64,000 nt of DNA from Onchocerca volvulus (taxonomy: Eukaryota; Nematoda; Chromadorea; Rhabditida; Onchocercidae), in assembly GCA_000499405.2 (NCBI GenBank), contig HG738140.1, positions 13,553,460-13,617,459 of the forward strand, in the 5' to 3' direction. The notes beneath the pieces were generated by a model. That model was not told where the DNA came from. It ran no database searches and was given only the letters and a program-made list of their open reading frames with translations. Positions 12,674 to 25,700 of the stretch are shown here, piece by piece. A program made the translations under genes and the position numbers. Position 1 is the stretch's first letter; each line of letters begins with the position of its first letter.

Positions 12674-15600
12674 ATGAGATATGCAGCAGTTGATGCGAGT
12701 ACAAGTGAAATAATAGTTGCCTTATCAAATATCAATGAAACTCGTTCAAAAGGTAAAATATATGTTAAAATTCAGAAACCTGAATATTTTACTTAAGAAA
12801 GAGTATTTCTGAGAACTGCGCTATATGATCCAAAAAATGTTATTACTGAATTAATGAAAATTAATGGACTTCTTTTCTCATTAACATTTTCAAATCTAGG
12901 CTTTCAGATTAGAACTAAGCCGGAACTTTTTTCACATCTAAACTTATTTCATATCAAAATTCATATATAGCTATACATTGTAACCAACAAAAAAAAAGAA
13001 AAAAAAATAGATTTTAATATGAAAAATGTTGATTTTCTCGTTTAGATAATGTACCTGTTGGTGATTTGGTTCGAGCAGTTTCCATAAAATATGTCAATCA
13101 AACAATCTTCAAACATCCAGCAATGCAATTGCTTGTTCACGAATCACACTGTGAGTATTTTATGCGAGCTTACTTTTGAAATTTGAAATTTCTTTCTTTA
13201 GCAGTATTTATTTTCCTACTCAAGGAATAACTTTTTTTCTTATTTTCAGCCATCTTCTCTCGCGCACAACATAATGCAAAAGTTCTCACACTTACAGTGC
13301 CTGAGTGAGTTATGCTGCTTGGTTTTTATGTTGCAAAGTTTTCAGGAAAATTTGCGATTTAAGCTTGATATCTATGTCTTTGCCTTATTACTTTTAGAAT
13401 CATTTGTAACGTAAAAAATTGGTTCCGTGTCCTTTCCTAGAGGACGAGGAAAAGAGGAAGGAAATAATGTGTTACGGTCATGCTTGGGTTAATTGAATAA
13501 CTGAACAGTTTTATTAATTATCAATTTCTTATTATTAAACGAATTGTTAAAAGATTTTGGAGTCGCCAAAAAAGAGGTCTTGAATTTGTCTTTATTATAG
13601 TGCTATTCTTATAACTTTTATTGATATGATATTTTTCCTGAAAAATTTCAAGAAAAAAAGTGATCAAAATTCCAGTGTGCTATCATACAGTTTACAATAT
13701 CGTTCCATTATTCGATCAACACTTTCAATGATTCCCGTATCAGAATTTGAAATTAAAGAATCACTTGCCACAGCAGAACTGATTTGGTCGCTTATTGAGG
13801 CTATTTTCATCAAAACTCATGGTATGTGACCTTTTCTAGTTAAAAAAAAAATAAGTTGTCTATATGTTTGTTTACGACAATGAAAAATATTTTGAAGTAA
13901 ATATAATATAAAAATGGAAGTTTCAAAATCTTAGAATTTTCATTCCTCTCTTTTTCGCCTATCCTGATTGAAAAGGCGTTTGAGAAACATGAGGCAAAAA
14001 GATCTTTTACTTTTTAATATATGAAATTCCACTAGTATTTTTTATTGAAAAGATCTGTATGGTTTTGCTTAAGATTCATCTATTGTGGTCGACTTAATGA
14101 CTTGGGCTCGTTTGAGCTTGGCACATACTCCTTATGTTGATGAAATTTCAAACTTACTCCGTAGCAGCAAAATAAAAAGACTCAACAAGCAACATTTTTG
14201 GCATCAAGTAAAGTTTTGATATTTTGATATGTACAAGTTTCTTATCATTATTTTTTTTAAATTAATATTTGGTATAGAAGGATGGAAGAAAATTGATTTT
14301 TCATAAATCGTAAATAGAAATATAGAAAACGATTTTTGATCTCTTCGTATGTCCAAATCTCTGGTATTGATTTGATCAACAAAAAGATTTGGGAGATTAA
14401 TTGTTGCTTATTACATGTTTTTTTTTTTTAGTGTATTTATTTCTTTCCTTTTCTCTTTTTTTTTGGATTTGATGAGAGTTTTCTAATTTTCAGATTATTT
14501 ATTTTGTCTTGAGTGGTATGTTCAACAATGCAGTTACTTTTTTGGAAACATATGGTAATTTGTGTGATGATGATGCCGTACGATGCTTGGCCAAAGTACT
14601 TTCAGAGGTAAAAATGGATCTGTTGAACGATGAAAACACTGCTTTGGATTTCATTAGTTTGCAAGAGGTGAGTGTGTTTGAAAGGGATTATATAAAAAAT
14701 TTCAAAAGCTCGAAAAATAATCCATGTAAATAAAAATAAATCTTTAAATCAAATAAATGACAGCATTAGAAAGAATTGACAAACATCATTTTAATGAAGA
14801 AATTTTTTTTTTCTTTTTTCCTTAGAAGCAATGAAAAATTTTCAAAAATCATTATTCTTTTATTCTTTCAGAAAGTACGTAATATGTATACAAGCGGATT
14901 TTTTCAAAGTAATGCTGAAGCTGAGAAGATAGCGATGATTATTGCTGGTGACATTCCAACCATAGTATCGGTTTCAGCTCAATTGGACAATTGGTTTGAA
15001 TTAGTGCCATCATATTTATTATTTGTTCATCCATGTGCTACTCTTTCTCAACTTAAAGATGTTGTTAAGGTAAATGGAATTCAAATATTTCATCAACATG
15101 TTAATATGTGTCATGAAATTTTGCACTTTTAAAAACTCTCATTTTCAAAATATTGTTTGACTAATTATTAGGACATACTGTTAAGCATAAATGGTATACA
15201 TATGTCTTAAAATCGCGAACGAAACATAAATGAATGAATCTCTTTACTATTTTTCCTATTAAAGGTAGATAGGATTAAAAGACTATTTTCAGATCAGATT
15301 TTTTGAAATTTAAGAAAACATTATGAATGGAAAGTGCATATATTGTTGAAATAGCTCCTTTTTGCTCTGCTTTTTTTTTTTTTTTTTCATAAATTTTTTT
15401 GCAGGATTGTTTAAAAATTTTCGGTATAAGTAAATGTAACGGAATTGATGCTGTAATATGTGAGCTTTTTTCATTGGATGCATTACGAGCTCTTCATCGG
15501 ATTTCAACTTCAAGCACCAACTGGTGGTTTCCAGCGCATCTGGCAGATTTGTTACAAAAAGCTGATGAACGGATAACAAGTGCTTATGGTATGGATATAC

Positions 15601-17786
15601 GTCAACATTTGATTATCGAATATGGATCGTCTCTTTTCAGTGAACCTGGGTAAGACACCATGTCTTCTATTATTTAAGAAAAAGATTTGAATAGAAATGA
15701 AAAATTATTTCCATGAAATACAAATAATCATAAAGATTATGGGAACATTCCAACCATTCAGTCTCGCTTCTAACAACTTACAGCTTTTTCTAACAAAGTT
15801 TCCATTAGTCATGTCATTCGCTTCAATTGTTTGCTGTTCTGATTATTTGTGATAGGATCGTTTGAGCCATTCAGTAACATATTTATTCCTTGAATTTGAT
15901 ATTATTTGAACAGTTGCCTCTTTATAGTGATATGTCTAGGTTCGGTTGTTTTTTTTTCGAAGAACAAAGAGAAAAAGGACCAAAAATTGTTCGATTCAAA
16001 TTGCTTTACAAATAATTACAGATTATGGCAAGTAGGATTTGATTATCTTCGTGAAGCCGGTAAAGAAGGGTTGAGTCACTTGGAATTATTGATAGCAGAA
16101 GTACCATTGAATAACGAAACTGTTGCTACGAAGTTATGCTCATTGTGTGATGAAGTAGGTTTTGATCAGACACGAAAGGATATTGCTCGAACTATGGCTT
16201 ACAGGTAAATTGAATAGATTATAAATTTCATTGCATTTAGTGTCACTTTTCATATATTATTTTCCAGACTACACACTATTGTCCGAATAATTCCGACGTT
16301 TCAGGACAAAAATTTAATTTCTCGCTATTTTCAGATTGTTACGTGCAGACCGATGGGGCAGCGCCCTGTCATGGGCCATACGGTCACGTGATATTGAGAC
16401 TGTTTCTACTGTAGCAGATCAAGTGATCTCACGGTGTCCATCTGATCAGTTTTCGTCCATCACTGTTGTTGAGCACTTCACAGAAGTGATGCTCCTTTCC
16501 TCATCATTTGTGTTTTTGCATCGTTATTATAAATTTCGAAAATTGCTGGAATCAAACCAAAAAGTCGAAGCTGCCGAACTGCTGGTTTGTTGTTATATTT
16601 TAATAGATAATTGCTGGTTATTCTTGCAGCAAATAAAATGATTTTGTTGTTTGTGAAAGAATTTATGGGTGATTTGGCATGACGATTAAAATATATTTTT
16701 GATCAAATGATAGCCGTTTTTCTGTTTCTGTCGTATGTTCTAAAATCCTTTATAGCATATTTGTGCTAAGGAAATAAATTTTCGTTTTAATAGAAAAAGT
16801 ATTTGCGCAATGGTAGTGGTCTAGCTTTGCTGTATACTTTCGATTTTAGCTGAATTTTTGTTGTACTTTCCTATGGATAATAAATGATTGAAGGAGGGTT
16901 ATTTCATAGCCTTTCTCTTTTATAACAAATGGTGATAGAATATGTTTAATTTTTTAATTTGATTCGATTTTTTATAGGTAGAACTGGTTGTTTCCGATTT
17001 AGTGCCAAGGAAATTTGATGTTATACTTCTCTCCGATCTGATTTCTCTTCTTAGCGACGAAGATAAGGTATTTCCTTATTCATTCTGCGAATTTTTTACC
17101 TTAATATTTCATCTAACAAATTTCACTTAATTTATTATTTCATTTGCAATTTATACAATAGCCGGAGAAATAAAAAGAATATCAGAGTAGTAAGTAATTG
17201 AATTTATTGAAATTCAATCATTTTTGGCGTCTTTCTGAATTCAAATTTCTTTTATATTAAAAGTGAATCACAGTTCATCGTCAAATGAGGTTATCGATGT
17301 TGTGTCACAACTTCATAAAACTCGTTAGATATAAAAATTATTATAATTTATCAAAATGATGTTAAGATGGTTGAAATTTTCGTTACAATTATTGAGATAT
17401 AACTTTTACGTATAAATCATCACTTTTCAGATTTCTTCTCACTAGTTCTGTTCATAATTGATAGTCATGAACATTAGCGTAATTGTGAATGTTATAATTA
17501 CGTATTGATTGTTCCTTAACATCATAATCGTTTAACATAGTTGTTATAAAGATTAAATTAATTATTTGATGACTATCAGTAGTGGAAAAGAATAATAATC
17601 TATCATGAGTTCTTTCAGATTACCATAAGTAAAGATGGTACTGAGCAACTGCTAGAGCATTTAATACAGTATGAAGCAGATGGTCCATTTGAACATAATT
17701 TTGATGCGTGGAAAATGCGTTTACGTACAGTTCGCTATCTATTGTTACAAAATTTGGCTTGCAATATCTCTTCTTCCACTTCATGA
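12674..17786 (+). CDS. nup85: Nucleoporin Nup85 (Y-complex scaffold)
   Basis: Nup85 is an alpha-solenoid subunit of the Nup107-160 (Y) complex that builds the nuclear pore scaffold. Twelve exons join in frame: 12674-12752, 13046-13150, 13250-13304, 13676-13821, 14074-14207, 14494-14667, 14872-15069, 15405-15649, 16022-16204, 16335-16584, 16978-17067 and 17619-17786. They sum to 1827 bases, 608 residues, a little shorter than the human protein (about 650). The clearest family signature is the C-terminal segment RADRWGSALSWAIRSRD (about residues 443-459), matching the conserved LGSALSW region. Upstream are typical helical stretches such as SLIEAIFIKTH, HFWHQIIYFVLSGMFNNA and the GFDYLREAGKEGLSHLELL segment. 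All introns carry GT...AG borders, mostly TTTCAG. The start is supported by a trans-splice-type acceptor 19 bases upstream. No missing domains are apparent. Confidence 0.88.
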
Positions 17787-18369
17787 TTTATTTGTGATCA
17801 TTTTTCATTTGTTACTTTTTTGGTCTCATTCAAATTGATATTTGAATATTTCAAATTTTGTTGCTTATAACTCCTATAGTTTTTTTATCAGCTTTATTTT
17901 TATCTCATTTAAGCCTCAGGTGATTTGATAGTAATACACTAGTTGAAACAGTATATGAAAAGTGTAAATTCTTACAGAAAAAATTATAGTTTGACACTAA
18001 GTATGAATATTTGACATATCATAGTTTCAACAAGTTATGGTTTGATCAAAAATATCAACAAAGTTACTTCGATAAGTCAAATAGAGCGGATGAAATTCAT
18101 CGAGTTTGTTATTTCAGTCCCATCATTTACATCGAAAAGTTATGTATTTTAATCCATTAAATTTTTATTATTCAGTTACTTATTTCTGACAAGATAGCGT
18201 TCATTTATCAAATTCATCACTGAAAAGTTTGAAAGATGAATATGGATTTAGAATGATAAAATAGATGAATCGATATAGTTTTTGTTTTTCTAGGTTCATT
18301 ACGGATAATATACCATTTATCGTTTTTATGAAAGTTTTTAAAATTTCCTCGAAATGGATATTTTTTTCC
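17787..18369. other. Intergenic DNA downstream of nup85
   Basis: AT-rich sequence containing the nup85 3' UTR. No exon or RNA gene is recognised. The minus-strand reading of 18201-18473 is open but composed of ordinary AT-rich codons and repeat sequence, so it is not called as a gene. Confidence 0.5.
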
Positions 18370-18515
18370 ATACTGTTGTTATATCTATCGAAATAAATAA
18401 AAATGTAAATGCTACCTGTTACTTCTCGATGATCTCCGCAATTTCTCCACCGATTCTTTTCAAATCTTGACACAACCTTGCATTCGAATAAGCGCGTGCT
18501 CCTATATAAACATAC
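18370..18515 (-). repeat. Copy of the dispersed Helitron-associated repeat unit
   Basis: On the minus strand this segment reads TATATAGGAGCACGCGC, then TTATTCGAATGCAAGGTTGT, TCAAGATTTGAAAAGAATCGG and, at its far end, CATTTACATTTTTATTTAT. The order and spacing match the units at 1450-1572 and 1704-1825 and the end of the Helitron remnant at 21205-21385. It overlaps the 3' half of an open frame on the same strand (18419-18841). Confidence 0.65.
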
Positions 18516-18841
18516 TTACTTTTTTCAGGTATCACATCCGTGATAACTAAAATTATGTGAGAGCGGGGTTTATTGATTCCGCCTTCCTTTTTTTCTTCCA
18601 TTTTCACTTTATCTCCCATCTTTTTCTCTCTGTTGCTTATTACATTATGTCGATTTATCCAAAGAAAAAAGAAAGAAATGATAAAAAGAATTAAAATGCT
18701 TTCTGATATGGCATATAAATATAAGAATTTTGGCATTTGTAACGAATCTGGAAAAAAAATTTTAAATCCTGCTAAAATTTGAACTTGAGACTCTTTTTCT
18801 TTAATAAAAATTAGCTTAATTGGTTTGAAAAAAGGCATCAA
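18419..18841 (-). CDS. Hypothetical membrane-anchored ORF with repeat-derived C-terminus
   Basis: This is a 140-codon open frame, long for such AT-rich DNA. Residues about 40-63 form a hydrophobic segment (YLYAISESILILFIISFFFL) that could be a single membrane span, followed by a highly charged Lys/Glu stretch. A strong donor-like GTAAGT lies inside the frame near residue 109, so the genuine coding part may end there and continue in an exon I cannot identify. The last 30 or so residues are translated from the dispersed repeat at 18370-18515 and are unlikely to be ancestral protein. No family recognised. It may be a chance ORF or an exon fused with a mobile-element end. Confidence 0.25.
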   Translation of the reverse strand: MMPFFKPIKLIFIKEKESQVQILAGFKIFFPDSLQMPKFLYLYAISESILILFIISFFFLWINRHNVISNREKKMGDKVKMEEKKEGGINKPRSHIILVITDVIPEKSKYVYIGARAYSNARLCQDLKRIGGEIAEIIEK

Positions 18842-19119
18842 ATTAATCTAAAGAAATTTTATTACAATTACTTCTAAATATTTCTTAGGATCAATCTTCT
18901 TCCTCAGTTGATCTTCTGTGACTTAATTTTGATTTAATTTAATTTGATGCAAATTTAATGTAAAATATCAACTTATAACTTCTTTCAATTTTTCCATAGA
19001 TTAAATAATCAAATCTATCAGAAGTATTAGTGACTTATAATTTAATGTAATTGATACTAATTTTTTTTTTAAATTGTATTCATATTATACTTTTACTGGT
19101 TTATTTTATCTATCTATCT

Positions 19120-21462
19120 ATAGCGTATGCTTACAAGTCGCGAAAAAAGTTTTCAATCAACTTGGAATGCCATCACCGAATCGATCTGCTGCTGCTTCGC
19201 TCGATGTAGAAGTGCGTTGCGAACAAAATTGCAACACAACTGGTCTTTTGTCATATGTACAATCAAATATTCCTAAGCTAAGTTTGAGCAAAAAGGCATT
19301 TACGATCAAGTAATGCAAATTATCAGTAAGGGAGTCAAAGAAATCTTCTTTTTAGATGTGCTAGGAGGAACTGGTAAAATGTCCCTAATTAAACTGATTC
19401 TGGCAACAATTCGATCTCAAAATGATATAGCCTTATCTCTTGCATCGTCCGGAATAGCTGCAACATTGCTACCAGAAGAAGAAATGCTCATTCGCTTTGG
19501 TATTGCCATTGAGCATACAGTTCATCGGAACTCCCACATGCAACATTTCCAAAACATCCGACATGGAAAAAGTACCGCAAAATGCAAACTTATGGTTTGG
19601 TATGAATTTATGATGACGCAAAAAGAATCGATCGAGGTTCTTGATCGATTATTGCAAGATTCGTATGGAAATATCAAATCATTTGGGAATGCATTAATAT
19701 TGCTTGCAAAAGATTTCAGGCAAACATTACCTGTAATTCTTCGATCGACATCATCGGACAAAATAAATGCTTGCCTGAAATACTCTACTTTGTGGCGATA
19801 CGTAAAGACATTAAAATTAACTACAAATATGCATGTTTAGCTTGCAGAACGATCGATTAGCTGCAATATTGTCACATCAATTGTTGGAAATTGGAAACGG
19901 AAAGATGCCGGTTGATCTGATTACAGGACGAATATCATTGCCTCATAACTTCTACAATTTAGTAACGTCAAAAGAAGAGTTTGTTGAAAAAATATTTTCC
20001 AATATTCAAACCAATTATAAGAATTACAATTGGTTGAATGAATGAGCTGTTCTTGTGGCTTAGAATAAAGGCATTTGCGGACATAACAATATTTTTCAAT
20101 CTAACATTCAAAGCGAGACAGTTGCAAGCAAGACCGTCGATACTGTTGTGGAAGCACATGAAGCGGTTAATTATCCGACAGAATATTTGAATTCACTCGA
20201 TTTGCGAGGGATGTTATTGCACGTATTGTGAATGAAAATCAGTGTAGCAATTATCATAACCAGCCAAAACTTTCTAAAGGCACGTGGCTTGCAGTAAAAA
20301 AATTAATGAGAAATGTCGTAGAAGCAACGATCTTGACAGAACCTTTCAAAGATGAAGATGTCCTTATTCCTCGCATTCCTATGATTCGAATAGATATGCC
20401 ATTTCATTTTAAGAGATTGCAGTTCCTAATTCGATTGGCGTTTGCATTCGCCATCATCAGGGTCAATTTTTAGAATTGTGCGATTTAGATCTAGAGACAT
20501 ATTGCTTATTGCTTCTCACATGGACAATCATATGTTGTGTGTTCTAGAGTCGACAAACCAGACAATCTATACATACAATGAAACAACAAAAAATATTGTA
20601 TACCTACAAGTATTGTGAAATTAAACATATTAAATGTAAGCGAAAACTGAAAAATGCAAATAACGCCATGATAATAATTGTAAACAAGAAATACTAAAGG
20701 TCAAGTTGCACGACATAGTTTCAAAGGAACGACAAACATGTTTACCATCAAAACGCTCCAATTTGCAGATAAACGACAAAGATCGAAACAACAACAGCAA
20801 CAGCAACAATTTGGAGTTCCAAGGGTTCCAGTTCGACAGTTCAAAGCGACGCAACAGCACTAACAATTCAACAGTTTAATTGAACAGTATTCTTTTCTAT
20901 CAGCGACAAAGGAAAGAATAACCCAGTGATCAATTTGTCTGGATGCTCTCTGATAATTGTTTTGTTACAAAAAATCACTATTAATCAAACAATCAAACCT
21001 TTCTGAACAGCATTCATCTCTGTTACACAAGATACAAAAAAACCTCTTCACTTATTGTTCCCTAGCCTAATTACAATAGCAAGAATCAGTTTCTAATTCA
21101 ACCAAATTACAAATTAAATTACAAAATATCGGTTGTTTCTCCAATACTAGAATCATGCGCTTTTTCATTTTTTTTTTTTCCACTTGACCAGACTGAGCTA
21201 CGGCATCGCGTGTATAAAGACATGCTCGTATTGAATGCAAAGTTATGTCAAAATTTCAAAGCAATAGGTAAGGACTTTTCGATATCTAAGATTTTGAATT
21301 AATATAGATAAGGAGCGTGTTTAAGAGCTTTCGGAGATTTAAGATTTTTGAACAAACAAACATTGACATTCTATTTATATAGATTAGCTGGAGCTGGACA
21401 CGCGAAGCGTGGCCGGCCTCCACAGACAGCTGAACCACGCTCCGCGTGGCCGATCCAGCTAG
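19120..21462 (+). mobile_element. Decayed Helitron, copy A (5'-truncated)
   Basis: A rolling-circle transposon remnant. It contains a PIF1-like helicase pseudogene (about 19128-20640), about 570 bases of non-coding tail, a copy of the dispersed unit (21205-21385) and a structured 3' end. The end carries two tandem hairpins, CACGC-GAA-GCGTG at 21399-21411 and CCACGC-TCC-GCGTGG at 21435-21449. It terminates in CTAG at 21459-21462 followed by T, as expected for Helitron 3' termini (hairpin, then CTRR, inserted before T). No replication-initiator (HUH) domain is visible, so the 5' half is missing and this copy cannot be autonomous. The flanks are nup85 and the Arp10 gene. Confidence 0.8.
19128..20640 (+). 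pseudogene. Helitron PIF1-like helicase pseudogene (copy A)
   Basis: Broken frames in order resemble the helicase half of Helitron RepHel proteins. Seen in order are an N-terminal piece ending in LLSYVQSNIPKLSLSK (to about 19313), then a Walker A-like GGTGKM at 19364-19381. Next come ASSGIAATLLP, a degraded Walker B (VWYEFMM in place of a DE-type box), and LLAKDFRQTLPVI. A piece with DLITGRISLPHNFYNLVTSK follows at 19833-20045, then VVEATILTEPFKDEDVLIPR at 20228-20473, and finally YVVCSRVDKPDNLYI. Stops or frame changes occur at about 19313, 19840, 20043, after 20160 and at 20471. The Walker A Thr is replaced by Met, so the ATPase would be inactive even if frames were intact. Confidence 0.82.
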
Positions 21463-21463
21463 T
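21384..21463 (+). repeat. GC-rich double-hairpin terminus of Helitron copy A
   Basis: An 80-base GC-rich island in very AT-rich surroundings. It holds an outer inverted pair (TAGCTGG at 21386-21392 and CCAGCTA at 21455-21461) around two tandem GNA- or TCC-loop hairpins. A GGCCGGCC palindrome lies between them at 21411-21418. It closely resembles the minus-strand sequence at 50552-50590, the terminus of copy B. Confidence 0.75.
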
Positions 21464-22733
21464 TTGCAATAAATTTTTTAATCAAATTTATTTAGCAACT
21501 ATGATGTAATAATTTCATGTTGAAAAGATTTTATTATCGCCAGAAATGAAAGGCTTAAAGCTTAGTATAGTTATGGCTATTGTTGATAAGATAGAATTTT
21601 CTCAGCAAGAACCTTGTTGAGATAATTTTCCCAATAATTTTTTAGCGAACTTTTTTATAATCTTTCTTTACCCTTTCTATTGTACTGCATTGTTTTCATA
21701 ATTGAAAAGAATTCCCCTACTAAAATATACTTTAAAAAATGACCCATCCATATCGGGAAATATGTGAATAGAAATAAATTTAACTTTTTTTCTGAATTCT
21801 TAAGTTGAAATTAAAAACTTTCGTCTTTTATTTTATGTTTTGGGTTGTAATACAGAAGGAAGGGTGAAGATGAGTTTTAGTCTTCTTTTTTTTTTTTTTT
21901 TTTCTTTGCTTTGAATTTAATTAATCCTCTTCATCGGATGGAAGAGATATTAGGATGAAAAAATTCGAATTTTTTGAAAAATTTGGAATCGAATTTAAAA
22001 ATTCTGCTGCATAGAATTTTGATCATAGATGAGAATTAAATTAAACCTTTTTTTAACTTTGAACTGAAACTTTTTCTTCATTTTTCAAAGTTTTAAAAGC
22101 CGCAAGTAGAAAGTAGAAGTTAGAAAAAACTCCTTGAATTATTTATCAATCTTCAATCTCAAATTTTAACCCGATAAGGCTCACACTTCACATCGTGATG
22201 GATATAAGACATTACAAATACGACACAATGAGACTTGCAATTTCATAGTGGTAATTCATTAGTGCTCTAAGCGTTATCTGCAACATTCTAATATCTAGCG
22301 TGATCAGAAAATGGTAAATATTTCCTGTTTAATTTCTCATTCTCTGGCTGCATGGTATTATATATCTGTGCATTTGCTTATTAATTTCTTCGTTTACAAA
22401 AAATATTTTTTGACGATTTATCAATTGCATATCAACAAAGTATTTCAGTTTTCATCAGTCTTTGATTCTCTCCAAATGGCATAATATTTCTAATCAATTA
22501 TAATCGAATTTCTTTTTAAATACAAATATGAGAAATTTAGCATATGAAAAAAGTAATCATTCTACACATCTTCTTTATCGATTTTCCTGATCCTTTTCCG
22601 GACCGCACAATATATTAGAAATGTACGATTAATAATGTACGAGTTTCAAAAATAGTCTTTTTTGGATTATTATTGTGAATTTGCTCACAAATATTACCTG
22701 TTCAGGATAATTGTTGAAAATTCTGGTGCTTTA
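21464..22733. other. Intergenic region upstream of the Arp10 gene
   Basis: AT-rich DNA with poly(T) at about 21885-21903. No exon seen. The last 30 bases are the probable 5' UTR of the Arp10 gene following a trans-splice-type acceptor at 22704-22705. Confidence 0.5.
22704..22705 (+). promoter_or_regulatory. Probable trans-splice acceptor of the Arp10 gene
   Basis: The CTGTTCAG acceptor lies 28 bases before the ATG at 22734 and has no evident upstream donor exon. It fits spliced-leader addition and supports the start chosen for the gene. Confidence 0.5.
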
Positions 22734-25700
22734 ATGCAACGTGAGAGCATATTGCAACATCGATCGCTTTCTTCGGTAACACCAACAGTAATAACCGGAG
22801 ACAGTCGATTGGATCCATTAGCATTAGGTGTCGTCGGTATGGATAATCGACAAGCTGTTATCATCGATATTGGCGCTGTTTTAACGAAGTTTGTCATATT
22901 TTCATGTATTAATTATTTTGAAATATTTGGACCTGTTTCAATTTTGAAATATTTTCGTTGTTTTCGCATAAATTTATCTTGCTAATCGTGGTGAAACTAA
23001 TCATGTAATTTATATCTATTAAGATTACAAGTCAATGTATTTACTTCAGAGTCGGTTATGCGGGTGAATTTGTTCCGCGTGCAATAATACGAACAGAATT
23101 GTTACATGATCGTACGGGTGAAACGGTAAAAGTACTGGATGATAATCTTAGTGAACAAGAACTTTACTATAGATTGGTGAAGTTCTTTCGAGAGTTATTT
23201 TTCAGGTTAGTCACTTTACTTTTATATTAGACATCAACATTCATTTTTCGAATTGACTCTCATATTCGAATTAGTATATCATATTAGTGAATTGTGAATA
23301 TTCTCCGGTATGTAGAAAATGTCATTTTATACAAAACCGGTTAACAGTGTTATATTACTCATCCGTTTGACTTATCTTGATATAATGTCTTCATTTATTG
23401 TTTACATCTTCAGGAATTCCAGGTGTTTGATTTTTTTAGATTCATATTTAGTCATCTTTATTTTCGAAAAATTCTAAAATCTTAAATTCCACTTCAAGAT
23501 TTAGAATTTATCACGCTACACTTCCAGACATTTGTTAACCGTTGCTAAAGATCGCCGCATTGTAATCGTTGAAAGTATTTTGAAACGGACATCATATCGA
23601 AATGCCATAGCACGAGTACTATTTAATACTTTCGATGCTCCGTCGGTGCTTTTCGCTCCGTCACATCTGCTGGCAACGTTCCCATTTGGTGTTTCGAATG
23701 CTCTTGTTATTGATGTCGGATATTCGGAAACAACTGTTGTCCCGGTAATAGTGCGATAGGATTCCGTTTAAAAAAAATATAATTTGAAGTATAATATTCG
23801 AAAAAATGCATAATCTATACTTACTCTCATTTCTCTATAATTTTATATTATAAATTAAGAAAAAAACAAGTGTTACAATTTTTAAGATTTTTTATAATTT
23901 TTAAATCAACCATTCAGCGTTGTTTCATTTTTCAAAAAGTATAAGATCTTACTAATGTACTTTATGTGTCATTTTATAACATTTCAAATAAATTCTAATT
24001 TCCTATTTAATTTGCAGATTCTGGAAGGTGTCACCATGTTATATCAATTAGAAACGTCATGTATTGGTGCAAAATATTTGGAAAAGCGCGTTTACGAATT
24101 GTTGCGAAAGTAAGATTTTATCTTTATCGATCACAGAAATGTTGATTGTTGTTTGTCTTAGATTATTTAATTACGCTTTACATTTTAAAATACAAAAAAT
24201 TTTTTCTTCTAACTAAAACAATAACGACGAATAAAATTATTTGGAATTAATCTTATTCCATATTTTAATATAGGTGTTTGGTCTCAAAACCTGTTATTCG
24301 TTTCCCTTATCGAATATGAATAAAACAGCAGAAGAACTTGAATTTCTGTTTAATTAAAATTATGTTTTCCTTTCTTATTCTTTTTGCATAATTCTCTATT
24401 GCAAATTCCAGGTATGGCAAAGTGTTGACGTTGTTGGGTACAGAACGGTCACTGACTGATGACGATGATATACTGTTGAAAAAAGAACACATTTTAGAAG
24501 ACATTGTTGTTAGATTTTGTTTTGCGACTAGAATGGATCGTGGGAAGATGATACAAGCATCGGGTAAATTACAACTATTTTAAGGTGCGGGGAGGTGAAT
24601 CGGCAATTTTTTTTCTTTTTTTTTTTTTTTTCGTTATTGTCTATTTGTAGAGCTTTTAGAAATTACACTTAAGATTTTAATAAAATGAATTTAGATTAAA
24701 CGAAAATTTAGAAGAGAAAAGGAAAAAACAAAATTGATAAAAAAAAAAGACTGAGTAAATCATGAATAGAAAAAAACTTCAATTCAAATTACAGAATATA
24801 ATCCAGAACGTGAAATTCCAAAAGCACCATGTGATGTTCGCTTACCATTCGGTGAAGGAATGCTTGTTGTACCGGGTCTTATAAGGTAAGCTTCAATTAG
24901 CTCAAATTTACGAAATGTTGCATTTTTTCATTTATGTTATTACAGGGAATGGTCGGCGGAGATAATTTTCGAAGAAAACGATGATATCAAATCCTTGCCA
25001 CAGCTAATACTTGATGCTATATATAGGGTAGATGTTTTATTTGTTTTAGTATATTACCATCTAATCCCTCAGCTTATTTTAGCATATTACTATCTAATCC
25101 CTCAGCTTAGAAATTTGGCTTATTGGCTAACATGATTCATTTCTCGCTTTTGTTATGTTATAAATAATGCTGCTGATAGATATTTTCATGCGAAGAGTTT
25201 TCCAAATACATTGCCAGCAAGATTTATTATTCCGATCTTTAAGTTCGATGTTGTTTGTGTCCCGATTTAAAATGACAGCATAAGAGATGCTTCTCATGAT
25301 ATAGATTATTTTATTTCCTCAATAGAGACGACCTTTCAGATATTCGTTTTATAATTTAACGAAATCCAGTTTTGCTTAACCCAATTTTGGTTTTGTTATG
25401 CTATTTTACTAAAGATTAGATGTTTAGTGTCCAATTGATGCGAGGAGAAAGCTCTTGGATAGCATAATATTGATTGGTGGAACAACACGTATGAAAGGTT
25501 TCTCGGCGCGACTCCGAGATGAAATTTTGCGTTCACTTACAGCATCGGCTTATGCCATTAAATTAGGCAACATTAAATCTGTCAAATTTTATCGATTGCC
25601 AAACACATCAATTGAATTATATGCCAGCTGGATTGGAGGTAATTAAAAGAAAAAAAGTTATAAATGAGACAGCGTAGTCTATCATTTATATTTATCTTCA

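Noticed and set aside
21190..21215. tRNA A-box-like string (TAGCTCAGTCTGG on the minus strand) in the Helitron tail
   Set aside because: No matching B box at proper distance and no foldable tRNA cloverleaf; treated as part of the repeat.
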